Source: Desertimonas flava
GTDB lineage: Bacteria > Actinomycetota > Acidimicrobiia > Acidimicrobiales > Ilumatobacteraceae
DNA length: 64,000 nt
Assembly: GCF_003426815.1 (NCBI RefSeq)
Contig: NZ_QKYK01000007.1
Location: 168,954-232,953 of the forward strand
Reading direction: 5' to 3'
Each line of letters starts with the position of its first letter. Position 1 is the stretch's first letter. The translations under genes and the position numbers were made by a program. The notes beneath the pieces are model-generated. The model saw nothing but the letters and a program-made list of their open reading frames with translations, searched no databases and was not told the DNA's origin. Of this stretch, positions 58,565-64,000 are shown piece after piece.

Positions 58565-58567
58565 GTG
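58541..58567 (+). repeat. CACCAGATCGGGCA repeat, copy R1
   Basis: CACCAG (58541-58546) and CTGGTG (58562-58567) bracket ATCGGGCA and a variable spacer. The downstream GTG is at the same distance as in copy R3. Confidence 0.7.
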
Positions 58568-58915
58568 TTGGCAGATCCCCGAGGACGCGTTCGCGAGCTT
58601 GAAACAGTGCGGGCCCTGGGCCGCCAGTTGTCGGACCTGTTCGACGCGCACGACCTCTCTTGGTACGCGAACGAGTACGCAGCAATCGCGATGGCTGCCG
58701 CTCGTTGCCTGTCGGACGGCTGCGACCAGGCGGATCTCAACAAGCTCTCAGCGATGGGGTCTCCTGGACCCGTCTGGGTCGATGCACGGGCCGCCGCTCA
58801 CCTCAGCCTGCGGCGCGTTGGCTGGATGGAGGATGCGGCACGAATGACTCGGCAATTTCGCCGTGCGATGGTCGAACTACGGGTCGTCGCTGACACTTCC
58901 GAGCCGAACCCGTAA
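58565..58915 (+). CDS. Small hypothetical protein in the immunity-like gene run
   Basis: A 116-residue mostly helical, soluble protein starting at a GTG inside repeat R1. Visible features are an acidic helical middle (ALGRQLSDLFDAHDLSWYANEYAAIAMAAARCLSDGCDQADLNKLSAMG) and PGPVWVDARAAAHLSLRRVGWMEDAARMTRQFRRAMVELRVVAD. No family recognised. Size, isolation and position beside an Imm32-like gene and a HEAT-like gene suggest it may be an immunity protein, but this is positional inference. Confidence 0.5.
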   Translation: MLADPRGRVRELETVRALGRQLSDLFDAHDLSWYANEYAAIAMAAARCLSDGCDQADLNKLSAMGSPGPVWVDARAAAHLSLRRVGWMEDAARMTRQFRRAMVELRVVADTSEPNP

Positions 58916-59024
58916 CTGCCGATCGGTGCCCGGCCAACCAGGCGAGGGTCCGGCCCGCCCACACATGACGAGAGTGTCCCATCGGGCAACCGAAGGCGAG
59001 TCGTGGCCCGGCCAAAATGACGTC

Positions 59025-59291
59025 GTGACCCATCAAGGCCCGACGATCACTGTGCGCTCGTACGACCCGTCCCGCGGCGCTGTGGCCGACCTCGAGGGCG
59101 GAGACGTGACAGTCACGTTCGGCAGCAACGAGATCGTGATCACTGGTACTGCGGCCGGGCTCCGCGATCTGGCGCGGTGGTGTCTCGTGATTTCGGACGA
59201 GGACGCGCCCGCCGGCGCGCATGTTCACCTCGATCCGAACGTGACTCCGCTGACGGCCGGTTCGCTGCCGATCATCATCACTCGACAATAA
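59025..59291 (+). CDS. Imm32-like immunity protein
   Basis: An 88-residue beta-rich protein from the GTG at 59025. VTVTFGSNEIVITGTAAGLRDLARWCLVISDEDAPAGAHVHLDPNVTPLTAGSLPIIITR resembles the Imm32 family of polymorphic-toxin immunity proteins, which have I-T-G-x-x-x-G-L-x-x-L followed by G-x-H-x-H-L-D and L-x-x-G-S-x-x-L-I-I. The match is from memory and needs a profile search. No toxin gene lies nearby, so it would be an orphan immunity gene. Confidence 0.5.
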   Translation: MTHQGPTITVRSYDPSRGAVADLEGGDVTVTFGSNEIVITGTAAGLRDLARWCLVISDEDAPAGAHVHLDPNVTPLTAGSLPIIITRQ

Positions 59292-59339
59292 CCAAGCACC
59301 TGCCGAGAGTGTCCCTCACCAACCCGGTCGGAGGGCGTG

Positions 59340-59369
59340 CACCAGATCGGGCATGATTTGCGCTTGGTG
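59340..59369 (+). repeat. CACCAGATCGGGCA repeat, copy R2
   Basis: CACCAGATCGGGCATGATTT, then a TGGTG arm. Together with about 35 upstream bases (GTGTCCCTCACCAACCCGGT...GGAG) it closely matches the sequence before copy R3, so the repeated unit is over 50 bp. Confidence 0.7.
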
Positions 59370-59494
59370 AGCGAAGGGAGGCGCGTCATGATCTGCACCC
59401 GCCGCGACGTTGATGACGCAGATGGAGGTGAAGCCCGGCGTTCTCATCGATTGTCCCGCCGATGTCGCCGCCACCCGCTGGTCCCCAACTGCGC

Positions 59495-59893
59495 ATGTCT
59501 GACGAGCTCGAGGCGGCGCTGGTGCTTGCGCGCTCTCGAGATTGTCGGGATCGTTGGGCCGCTGCGTACGCCCTGGCTTGGCGTGCGGGTGATGAGCGAG
59601 CTGAGGGTGCCTTGCTGGCGCTACTGAACGACGCAGATGATTCCTCAGTGACGTGTGCTGCTGCGGCTTCGCTGCTCGAGGCCCGGACCGACGCAGCGCT
59701 CAGACTTTTCGCCATCGGATGGCATCGGGCCGACGACTCCTCCGGGGACTGGCAAGCCGATGCACTCTTCGAAGCGACGCATCAGAGGCAGCTTCGCATC
59801 GAGCGCTGGGTTCCATTGGCACACTCCGATGAGGAGGAGGTGCGGTCCGGAGCGAAGTCGATTCTGGTCTGGCTCGGTGCCGACCGGAAATAG
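59495..59893 (+). CDS. HEAT-repeat-like small protein
   Basis: A 132-residue helical protein from the ATG at 59495; an ATG at 59462 would add 11 residues. Paired helices recur (LEAALVLARSRDCRDRWAAAYALAWRAGDERAEGALLALLNDADDSSVTCAAAASLLEARTDAALRLFAIGWHRAD), with R-W-A-A-A-Y-A-L and V-x-x-A-A-A-x-x-L at positions typical of HEAT repeats. The remainder ends EEEVRSGAKSILVWLGADRK. HEAT proteins of this size are common immunity proteins. A 29-codon open frame (59413-59502) overlaps its start and may be a leader. Confidence 0.6.
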   Translation: MSDELEAALVLARSRDCRDRWAAAYALAWRAGDERAEGALLALLNDADDSSVTCAAAASLLEARTDAALRLFAIGWHRADDSSGDWQADALFEATHQRQLRIERWVPLAHSDEEEVRSGAKSILVWLGADRK

Positions 59894-59946
59894 GGCTGGA
59901 GAGGCGCCTGACGAGTGCCCCCTCGCCAACCCGGTAGGAGCGCATG

Positions 59947-59973
59947 CACCAGATCGGGCAATCTTTCGCGGTG
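59947..59973 (+). repeat. CACCAGATCGGGCA repeat, copy R3
   Basis: CACCAGATCGGGCAATCTTT ends in GCGGTG, whose GTG is the likely start of the next gene, exactly as in R1. Upstream CGCCAACCCGGTAGGAG matches R2's upstream sequence. Confidence 0.7.
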
Positions 59974-60249
59974 TCTGCACTGCGCGAGCTGATGGCCGAA
60001 CACTTCGCAGCACCGTTCCCCACGAGCGTTGAGAAGGGCCGCGACTACGGAGAAGTCGATGCCGTCATGATCGGTGCCGACATCTACGGATGGGCGTTGC
60101 GGGCGCAGGGTGGCGGCCTCTTGCCCATCGACGGGGACCGGCTCCGCGCCGCTCGGGATGCGCTCGCTCGATCTCTGCTCGCCTTTCCGGACGACGCTCA
60201 GCCCTACTACACCCAGCTCGTGGCCCTAGCGGACGCGGCATTGGAGTAG
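59971..60249 (+). CDS. Small hypothetical protein, immunity-like
   Basis: A 92-residue protein from the GTG at 59971 (an ATG at 59944 inside the repeat is possible). The segment VEKGRDYGEVDAVMIGADIYGWALRAQGGGLLPIDGDRLRAARDALARSLLAFPDDAQPYYTQLVALADAALE has the Y-G-x-V-D ... A-D-I-Y-G-W-A pattern of an uncharacterised actinobacterial family. Last clear member of the run. Confidence 0.55.
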   Translation: MSALRELMAEHFAAPFPTSVEKGRDYGEVDAVMIGADIYGWALRAQGGGLLPIDGDRLRAARDALARSLLAFPDDAQPYYTQLVALADAALE

Positions 60250-60543
60250 CGCCAAAACTGCCGTTAGGCGCTCGACACGGACCCGCCTTCTGGGCTCTGC
60301 GTCGTGCACCAGGGCGGGACTCTGTGGCGGCCGGGTCGGCGTGACAGGCGCGCCGAGCACGGTGCCCCGGCGCTACGACCCGGCGGACCAGATCGACGAG
60401 CTCGTCGCGCATCCGGCCAACCCGCGCCGGGTGACGATCAGGCGATCGACGACTCGATGGCGCCTCCTCGTCGACAATTGCACCGAGGACATGTCCGGCT
60501 TCGACAAGGAGGCGGTGGAGCACATACCGCTCGCCGACCTCGT
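60250..60543. other. Gap with a degenerate repeat copy and possible gene remnant
   Basis: GTGCACCAGGGCGGGACTCTG at about 60304 resembles a decayed CACCAGATCGGGCA repeat. A GTG-initiated frame from 60341 (YDPADQIDELVAHPANPRRVTIRRS ... CTEDMSGFDKEAVEHIPLADLV) could be a gene fragment but runs into the opposing gene. I call no gene here. Confidence 0.4.
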
Positions 60544-61236
60544 TCAGCCGAGGACGGCGAGGCCCTTGCCGAGGAGGAAGGCGCCAATCATGAGCATCAC
60601 GACGATGCTGATGGTCACCATGTTGTCCTCGAGCCAGGTCCGCAGCGAGGCGATCGACGGGTCGAGCCGGCTCCCGCCGACGACGGCCACGACAACCAGC
60701 GCGATCATCCCCACCGACGCCACGATCCCGAAGATGATCAGCGCCGCGGCGACCTGAACGCCACCCAGCTCGGCTTCGCCGATCCGTGCCCCGCCCGACA
60801 GCGCGAGGGGGATGTTCTTCACGACGGCGATGCCCTGCAGCAACCCGAAACCGAAGGCACCGAGCGGGCCGATGCGACTCATCCGGTCGAGCATCCGCAC
60901 CTGGCGGCTCACGGTGGTCTGCTCGGCGTTCGGGTCGGGCCGCGAACGCCACGACTTCCACGCCAGCGCGAAGAAGGCCAGGCCGATGACGATCTGGGCG
61001 ATGTTGACGCCGTCCTCGGTAGCGGACGAGTCGGCGTCGTCAGCGGCATCGATCACCAGAGCGGCGACGAGCGTCATGACGACGATCGTCAGCATCCAGC
61101 CGAGGGCGAACAAGGCAGCCTTGGCCCGTCCGCCCTCCGCCATCAGCAGGACGACGGCGGTGACGATGGCGAACGGGCTCAAGCCGATCGCCAGCGCTAC
61201 GGGGAGCGCGTCTCCGACGGCGACCCAGAACATCAC
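60544..61236 (-). CDS. GAP-family membrane protein (Sap, sulfolipid-addressing-like)
   Basis: A 230-residue protein with six helices. VAVGDALPVALAIGLSPFAIVTAVVLLMAEGGRAKAALFALGWMLTIVVMTLVAALV, then LAFFALAWKSWRSRPDPNAEQTTVSRQVRMLDRMSRIGPLGAFGFGLLQGIAVVKNIPLALSGGARIGEAELGGVQVAAALIIFGIVASVGMIALVVV match the mycobacterial GAP/Sap layout, involved in moving glycopeptidolipids or sulfolipids to the cell surface. A related function is possible, but Acidimicrobiia lack mycolate envelopes. Probably exports a lipid or amino acid. Confidence 0.82.
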   Translation of the reverse strand: MMFWVAVGDALPVALAIGLSPFAIVTAVVLLMAEGGRAKAALFALGWMLTIVVMTLVAALVIDAADDADSSATEDGVNIAQIVIGLAFFALAWKSWRSRPDPNAEQTTVSRQVRMLDRMSRIGPLGAFGFGLLQGIAVVKNIPLALSGGARIGEAELGGVQVAAALIIFGIVASVGMIALVVVAVVGGSRLDPSIASLRTWLEDNMVTISIVVMLMIGAFLLGKGLAVLG

Positions 61237-61255
61237 CGTCGCAGCGGCGGCGCCG

Positions 61256-62518
61256 CTACGACTCGTCCTTCACGACGGTGCCGCCCTTCATGATCACCTT
61301 GAGGTTGGCGGCGGGGTCGGCGAGCAGTCCGATGTCGGCGAGGGGGTCGCCGTCGACGAGCAGGAGATCGGCGATGGCACCCTCCTCGACGCGGCCGAGC
61401 ACGCCTGGATACGGGTTGCGGGGTCCCGACAGCTGCAGCAGCTCGGCGTTGACGGACGTGGCGAGCGAGAGGGCTTCGGCCGGCGAGTACCAGCGGGTCA
61501 TCTTCGCCAGCAGCTTGCCCTGTTTCGCGGCGAGATCGCCGGAGAACAACACGTCGGTGCCCCACGCCACCTTGACGTCGTTCTCCCTCGCCAGGCGGTA
61601 GGCGTTCTCGGTGCCGGTGACCATCTCGCGGAACTTGCCCTCGGACCCGGGCGGCACCGGCGCGGCGTCCTCATCGTCGAGGAAGGGCTGGAGGCACCAC
61701 CACGCGCCGGCCTCGGCGATCATCTCGACCGTCTCCTGATCGACGAGATGGCCGTGCTCGATCGACCGGACGCCGGCCCGCAACGCCTGCTGGATCGACC
61801 GTGGCGTGTACGCATGCACCATCACGTACGTGCCCCAGTTCTCCGCCGCCTCCACACCGGACCGCAGCTCACGTTCGGTGTACTGCGTCACGTCGAGCGG
61901 GTCGGCCGGCGAGGACACGCCACCGCCGGCCATCAGCTTCAGGTGCGACGCGCCGAGCATCAGCTGCTCACGGCAGACGCGCAGCACGTTGTCGGCGCCG
62001 TCGGCGATGGCCGCCGCCCCGACCTTCTCGATGTGGGCGAGCCCGCAGCACGGGTCGCGCGGCAGGTCGTTGGGGAAGCGGAAGTCGCCGTGCCCCGACG
62101 TCTGGGTGATCATCGCCCCGGCGGGGTAGATACGAGGTCCGGGCAGCACGCCCTCGTCGATCGCCTTCTTCAGCCCGAACGTCGGCCCACCGCAGTCGCG
62201 GACGGTCGTGAACCCGCGCATCAGCGTGGCCGTCGCCTGCTGACCGGCGACGAGGATGATGTAGTACGGGTCGGCGAGCAGGGCGACCAGCGGGCTGATG
62301 CTCGTGAACGCGGCGTGCCAGTGGGCGTCGATGAGCCCGGGCATCAGCGTGCGGCCGCGACCGTCGATCGACGCCCCGCCGTCGCCGGGAGCAGCGGCGG
62401 GGTCGTGGTCGGCGATCGACGAGATCGTCGTCCCGTCGACCGTGACGTCGCTCGCCGGCAGGAGCGCCGACCCGTGGCCGGGGAACACCCGGACGTTGCG
62501 GAACGTGACGGTCGCCAT
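61256..62518 (-). CDS. Amidohydrolase-family protein (imidazolonepropionase/Xaa-Pro dipeptidase-like)
   Basis: A 420-residue metal-dependent hydrolase. LMPGLIDAHWHAAF gives the H-x-H metal pair, TTVRDCGGPTFGLKKAIDEG follows, LKLMAGGGVSSPADP carries the Lys region, YVMVHAYTPRSIQQALRAGVRSIEHGHLVDQE supplies two more His, and VAWGTDVLFSG the catalytic Asp. GPRIYPAGAMITQTSGHGD is typical of the imidazolonepropionase-like group, which hydrolyses cyclic imides or dipeptides. Start behind AAGGAGCTG. Substrate unknown; no partner genes adjacent. Confidence 0.87.
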   Translation of the reverse strand: MATVTFRNVRVFPGHGSALLPASDVTVDGTTISSIADHDPAAAPGDGGASIDGRGRTLMPGLIDAHWHAAFTSISPLVALLADPYYIILVAGQQATATLMRGFTTVRDCGGPTFGLKKAIDEGVLPGPRIYPAGAMITQTSGHGDFRFPNDLPRDPCCGLAHIEKVGAAAIADGADNVLRVCREQLMLGASHLKLMAGGGVSSPADPLDVTQYTERELRSGVEAAENWGTYVMVHAYTPRSIQQALRAGVRSIEHGHLVDQETVEMIAEAGAWWCLQPFLDDEDAAPVPPGSEGKFREMVTGTENAYRLARENDVKVAWGTDVLFSGDLAAKQGKLLAKMTRWYSPAEALSLATSVNAELLQLSGPRNPYPGVLGRVEEGAIADLLLVDGDPLADIGLLADPAANLKVIMKGGTVVKDES

Positions 62519-62558
62519 GGATCAGCTCCTTCGTGGGCCTTCTCGGAGGTGACGGTGC

Positions 62559-62798
62559 TCAGCCGGCGGCGCGCTTGGCGCGAACGCCGCGCCCGACGTA
62601 GCCGATGATCGCCCCGATCACGAGCAGGATCACGAAGGCGATCCAGCGAGGCATCGTGATCGTGAAGAAGATGACCTTGAGCTTCGCCGAGTCGGTGTTC
62701 TGGAACACGAACACCACGGCCAGCACGGCGAGCACCGCGATGATGACCATCTTCGGCGTGATCGTGAGGCCGCCCCCGGAGCTGCTGGTGTCGGACAT
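62559..62798 (-). CDS. LapA/DUF1049-family small membrane protein
   Basis: A 79-residue protein with two helices, MVIIAVLAVLAVVFVFQNTDSAKLKVIFFTITMPRWIAFVILLVIGAIIGYVGRGVRAKR. F-x-x-Q-N between them and the W-x-x-F/V-x-L-L-x-x-x-x-G-x-x-x-G second helix are the LapA (lipopolysaccharide assembly A) signature. In Gram-positive relatives the role is unknown. Adjacent on the same strand to a SHOCT protein, a common pairing. Confidence 0.85.
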   Translation of the reverse strand: MSDTSSSGGGLTITPKMVIIAVLAVLAVVFVFQNTDSAKLKVIFFTITMPRWIAFVILLVIGAIIGYVGRGVRAKRAAG

Positions 62799-62813
62799 GT
62801 GCGGCGGGCCCGA

Positions 62814-63221
62814 CTACCCGAGGACCTTGGCCTTGAGCCGGCCGAACTCGGTCTCGTCGATCACGCCGCGGTCACGGAGGCTCGCCAACCGCTCGAGCTC
62901 GTCGGCGGCGCTCGCCGAGGTACCGGCGGACTCGCGGATGTACTGCCGCACCGAGTCCTCGTACGCCCGGGCCTCGTTCGCCTCCCGGGCGGCCATCTTG
63001 TCGCCGCGGGTGATCAGGTAGAGGAACACGCCGAGGTACGGCAGGACGATCACGAACAGCACCCACAGCACCTTCGTGACGCCGCGCATGTCGGTGCTCC
63101 GGAACAGGTCGCCGAACACGCGGAACAACAGCATGATCCAGACGAAGAACAGGAAGAACCAGACGAACGACCAGACCACCTGACCGACGCCGAAATCTGC
63201 ACCGAACATCAACGACCTCAT
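62814..63221 (-). CDS. PLDc_N/SHOCT-domain membrane protein
   Basis: About 135 residues. Two helices (VVWSFVWFFLFFVWIMLLFRVFGDLF and VTKVLWVLFVIVLPYLGVFLYLITRG) form the phospholipase-D-nuclease N-terminal type anchor, and the C-terminus ELERLASLRDRGVIDETEFGRLKAKVLG is a clear SHOCT domain. Starts at 63221 (MRSL) or 63209 (MFGAD, with GAGG six bases upstream). Often found with LapA-like and DUF6325 genes in actinobacterial envelope loci. Confidence 0.87.
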   Translation of the reverse strand: MRSLMFGADFGVGQVVWSFVWFFLFFVWIMLLFRVFGDLFRSTDMRGVTKVLWVLFVIVLPYLGVFLYLITRGDKMAAREANEARAYEDSVRQYIRESAGTSASAADELERLASLRDRGVIDETEFGRLKAKVLG

Positions 63222-63343
63222 ACTTTCGCAGCGGTGCCCGGGGAGGGCGGACGACACCGTCAACGAAACTCGCAGGTCACGCCCCGTGCCACACCCGCTT
63301 CGGGTGTAGTCAGGTGTCGGACGGTCGGTGCACCTGGTAGCTC

Positions 63344-63781
63344 ATGACAGCATCCGACGACCTGCTGGCCCCGGTCGACTACCTCGTCTTGCAGCTTCCC
63401 GCCGCGTCGGCCGTCGCGGCCGACCTCGACGCCCTGCTGCGCCTCGCCGACGACGGGGTCATCGGCGTGCTCGACGCCGAGTTCGTCGTCAACGACGGAG
63501 GGAACTGCCGCATCCTGACCACCGCCGACGCGTCCGCGCTCCTGGGCGTGGACGCCTCGGCGTGGGACGGAGCGTCGGCCGGCCTGCTGCAGTCAGACGA
63601 TCTCGAGGGCCTCGCCGACGAACTCGACGCAGGGTCCGTCGCCCTCGTCCTCGTGTACGAGAATCTGTGGATCCACTCCGTGGTCGGTCCGTGGAGCGAA
63701 CATGGAGTACGCGTGGTGGCCGAGGGGGTCGTCCACCCCGAGGAACTGATCGCCGCCCTCGACGCCGGGGACGACGCCTGA
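63344..63781 (+). CDS. DUF6325 family protein
   Basis: A 145-residue acidic protein. PVDYLVLQLPAASAVAADLDALLRLADDGVIGVLDAEFVVND and ALVLVYENLWIHSVVGPWSEHGVRVVAEGVVHPEELIAALDA match DUF6325, whose members usually precede a SHOCT-type gene, as here. Function unknown; the family is linked with membrane-stress operons. The start is 58 nt before the next gene's end of spacer and follows a weak ribosome site. Confidence 0.82.
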   Translation: MTASDDLLAPVDYLVLQLPAASAVAADLDALLRLADDGVIGVLDAEFVVNDGGNCRILTTADASALLGVDASAWDGASAGLLQSDDLEGLADELDAGSVALVLVYENLWIHSVVGPWSEHGVRVVAEGVVHPEELIAALDAGDDA

Positions 63782-63838
63782 CGCGGCGACGCCGGGACCG
63801 ATCCGACAACCGACCGATACGACAACAGAAGGAACCCG

Positions 63839-64000
63839 ATGGGACTCTTGCGAACCGCCAGCAGGGCAGCCGTCGCCAGTTCGGTGCACGGGCGCGTGCA
63901 GCGCCGCCAGCGCCAGCGCTGGGCGCAAGCCGCTGCGCCGCCCGCCGCCCCGGCCACCCCGCCGTCCGCTGCCCCGGCCACCCAGCCGGCGGCTGCGCCG
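63839..64000 (+). CDS. SHOCT-family partner of DUF6325 (N-terminal part, cut by window edge)
   Basis: The frame from the ATG at 63839, preceded by AGAAGGAACC, encodes MGLLRTASRAAVASSVHGRV followed by a basic Gln/Arg segment and an Ala/Pro-rich linker, then leaves the window. The opening is that of actinobacterial proteins located directly after DUF6325 genes that end in a SHOCT domain; the domain itself would be outside the window. Confidence 0.7.
   Translation, partial: MGLLRTASRAAVASSVHGRVQRRQRQRWAQAAAPPAAPATPPSAAPATQPAAAP

Noticed and set aside
59337..59627. Open frame beginning MHQIGHDL at repeat R2
   Set aside because: The protein is Arg/Cys-rich and overlaps the better HEAT-like frame; MHQIG is simply the translation of the repeat.
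58383..60543. Integron attC-type cassettes
   Set aside because: No GTTRRRY/RYYYAAC core sites or integrase gene were seen; the repeats have a different structure, with start codons inside them.

Overview
The window is very GC-rich (roughly 70% by eye), densely coded, uses many GTG and TTG starts, and chains genes through 1-4 nt ATGA/GTGA/TGATG overlaps. Secreted proteins have Ser/Thr/Pro/Ala-rich linkers, and there are amphi-Trp, DUF6325, DUF421, SHOCT and DUF222/HNH (13E12-type) proteins plus a MerR/B12-type regulator beside carotenoid genes. Together this suggests a free-living actinomycete, most likely class Acidimicrobiia (Ilumatobacter-like). That placement is inference. No rRNA, tRNA, CRISPR array or intact transposase was seen.

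Layout. 1-6.0 kb: end of a surface protein, small metabolic genes, a secreted 5'-nucleotidase, a DUF3291 protein and a beta-lactamase-fold serine hydrolase. 6.2-7.2 kb: TIGR01777 oxidoreductase behind an AT-rich site shared with the carotenoid genes. 7.3-13 kb: citrate-synthase-like lyase, CaiB/BaiF CoA-transferase, IclR regulator, VOC protein, alpha/beta hydrolase and MetE-C-like protein, probably organic-acid or aromatic catabolism. 13-14.6 kb: periplasmic binding protein and a Zn-ribbon hypothetical. 14.7-24 kb: LacI regulator divergent from a seven-gene operon (Liv-type ABC importer, Gfo/Idh/MocA dehydrogenase, DUF993 aldolase-like protein) followed by a TIM-barrel isomerase, a sugar-type catabolic unit with an amino-acid-type importer. 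24-28.1 kb: acetyltransferase, methyltransferase, CoA-transferase, 2-hydroxyacid dehydrogenase, universal stress protein.

28.1-37.3 kb is a light/B12 carotenoid island. A CarH-type regulator leads a plus-strand operon with two-piece lycopene cyclase and CrtZ-type hydroxylase. A converging minus-strand operon encodes CrtE, CrtI, CrtB, a glycosyltransferase and an acyltransferase. The likely product is a cyclised, hydroxylated, glycosylated and acylated carotenoid. The same AT-rich 17-mer lies upstream of crtE and of the distant TIGR01777 gene, and a relative overlaps the regulator's own start, suggesting a small light regulon.

37.5-40.7 kb: SurE, a PNPOx-like protein, DUF421 and a heme-oxygenase-fold protein. 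40.8-48.1 kb: a GntR-controlled cluster (ferric/spermidine-type ABC importer, AtuA/DUF1446, DUF4387, RraA) for an unidentified substrate, with the palindrome TGCTATAGCA before both the regulator and the importer. 48.2-55.7 kb: methylthioribose salvage (MtnA-like, MtnB, MtnK, MtnD) followed by a ribose-type ABC importer. 55.7-60.5 kb: an accessory patch with a broken DUF222/HNH gene, a sensor-kinase-like degenerate protein and a run of small, immunity-like genes separated by a repeated sequence. 60.5-64 kb: a GAP-family membrane protein, an amidohydrolase and small envelope proteins.

Several families of long perfect palindromes sit in intergenic spaces and often overlap stop codons. They look like dispersed terminator-like repeats and are not explained by any gene here.
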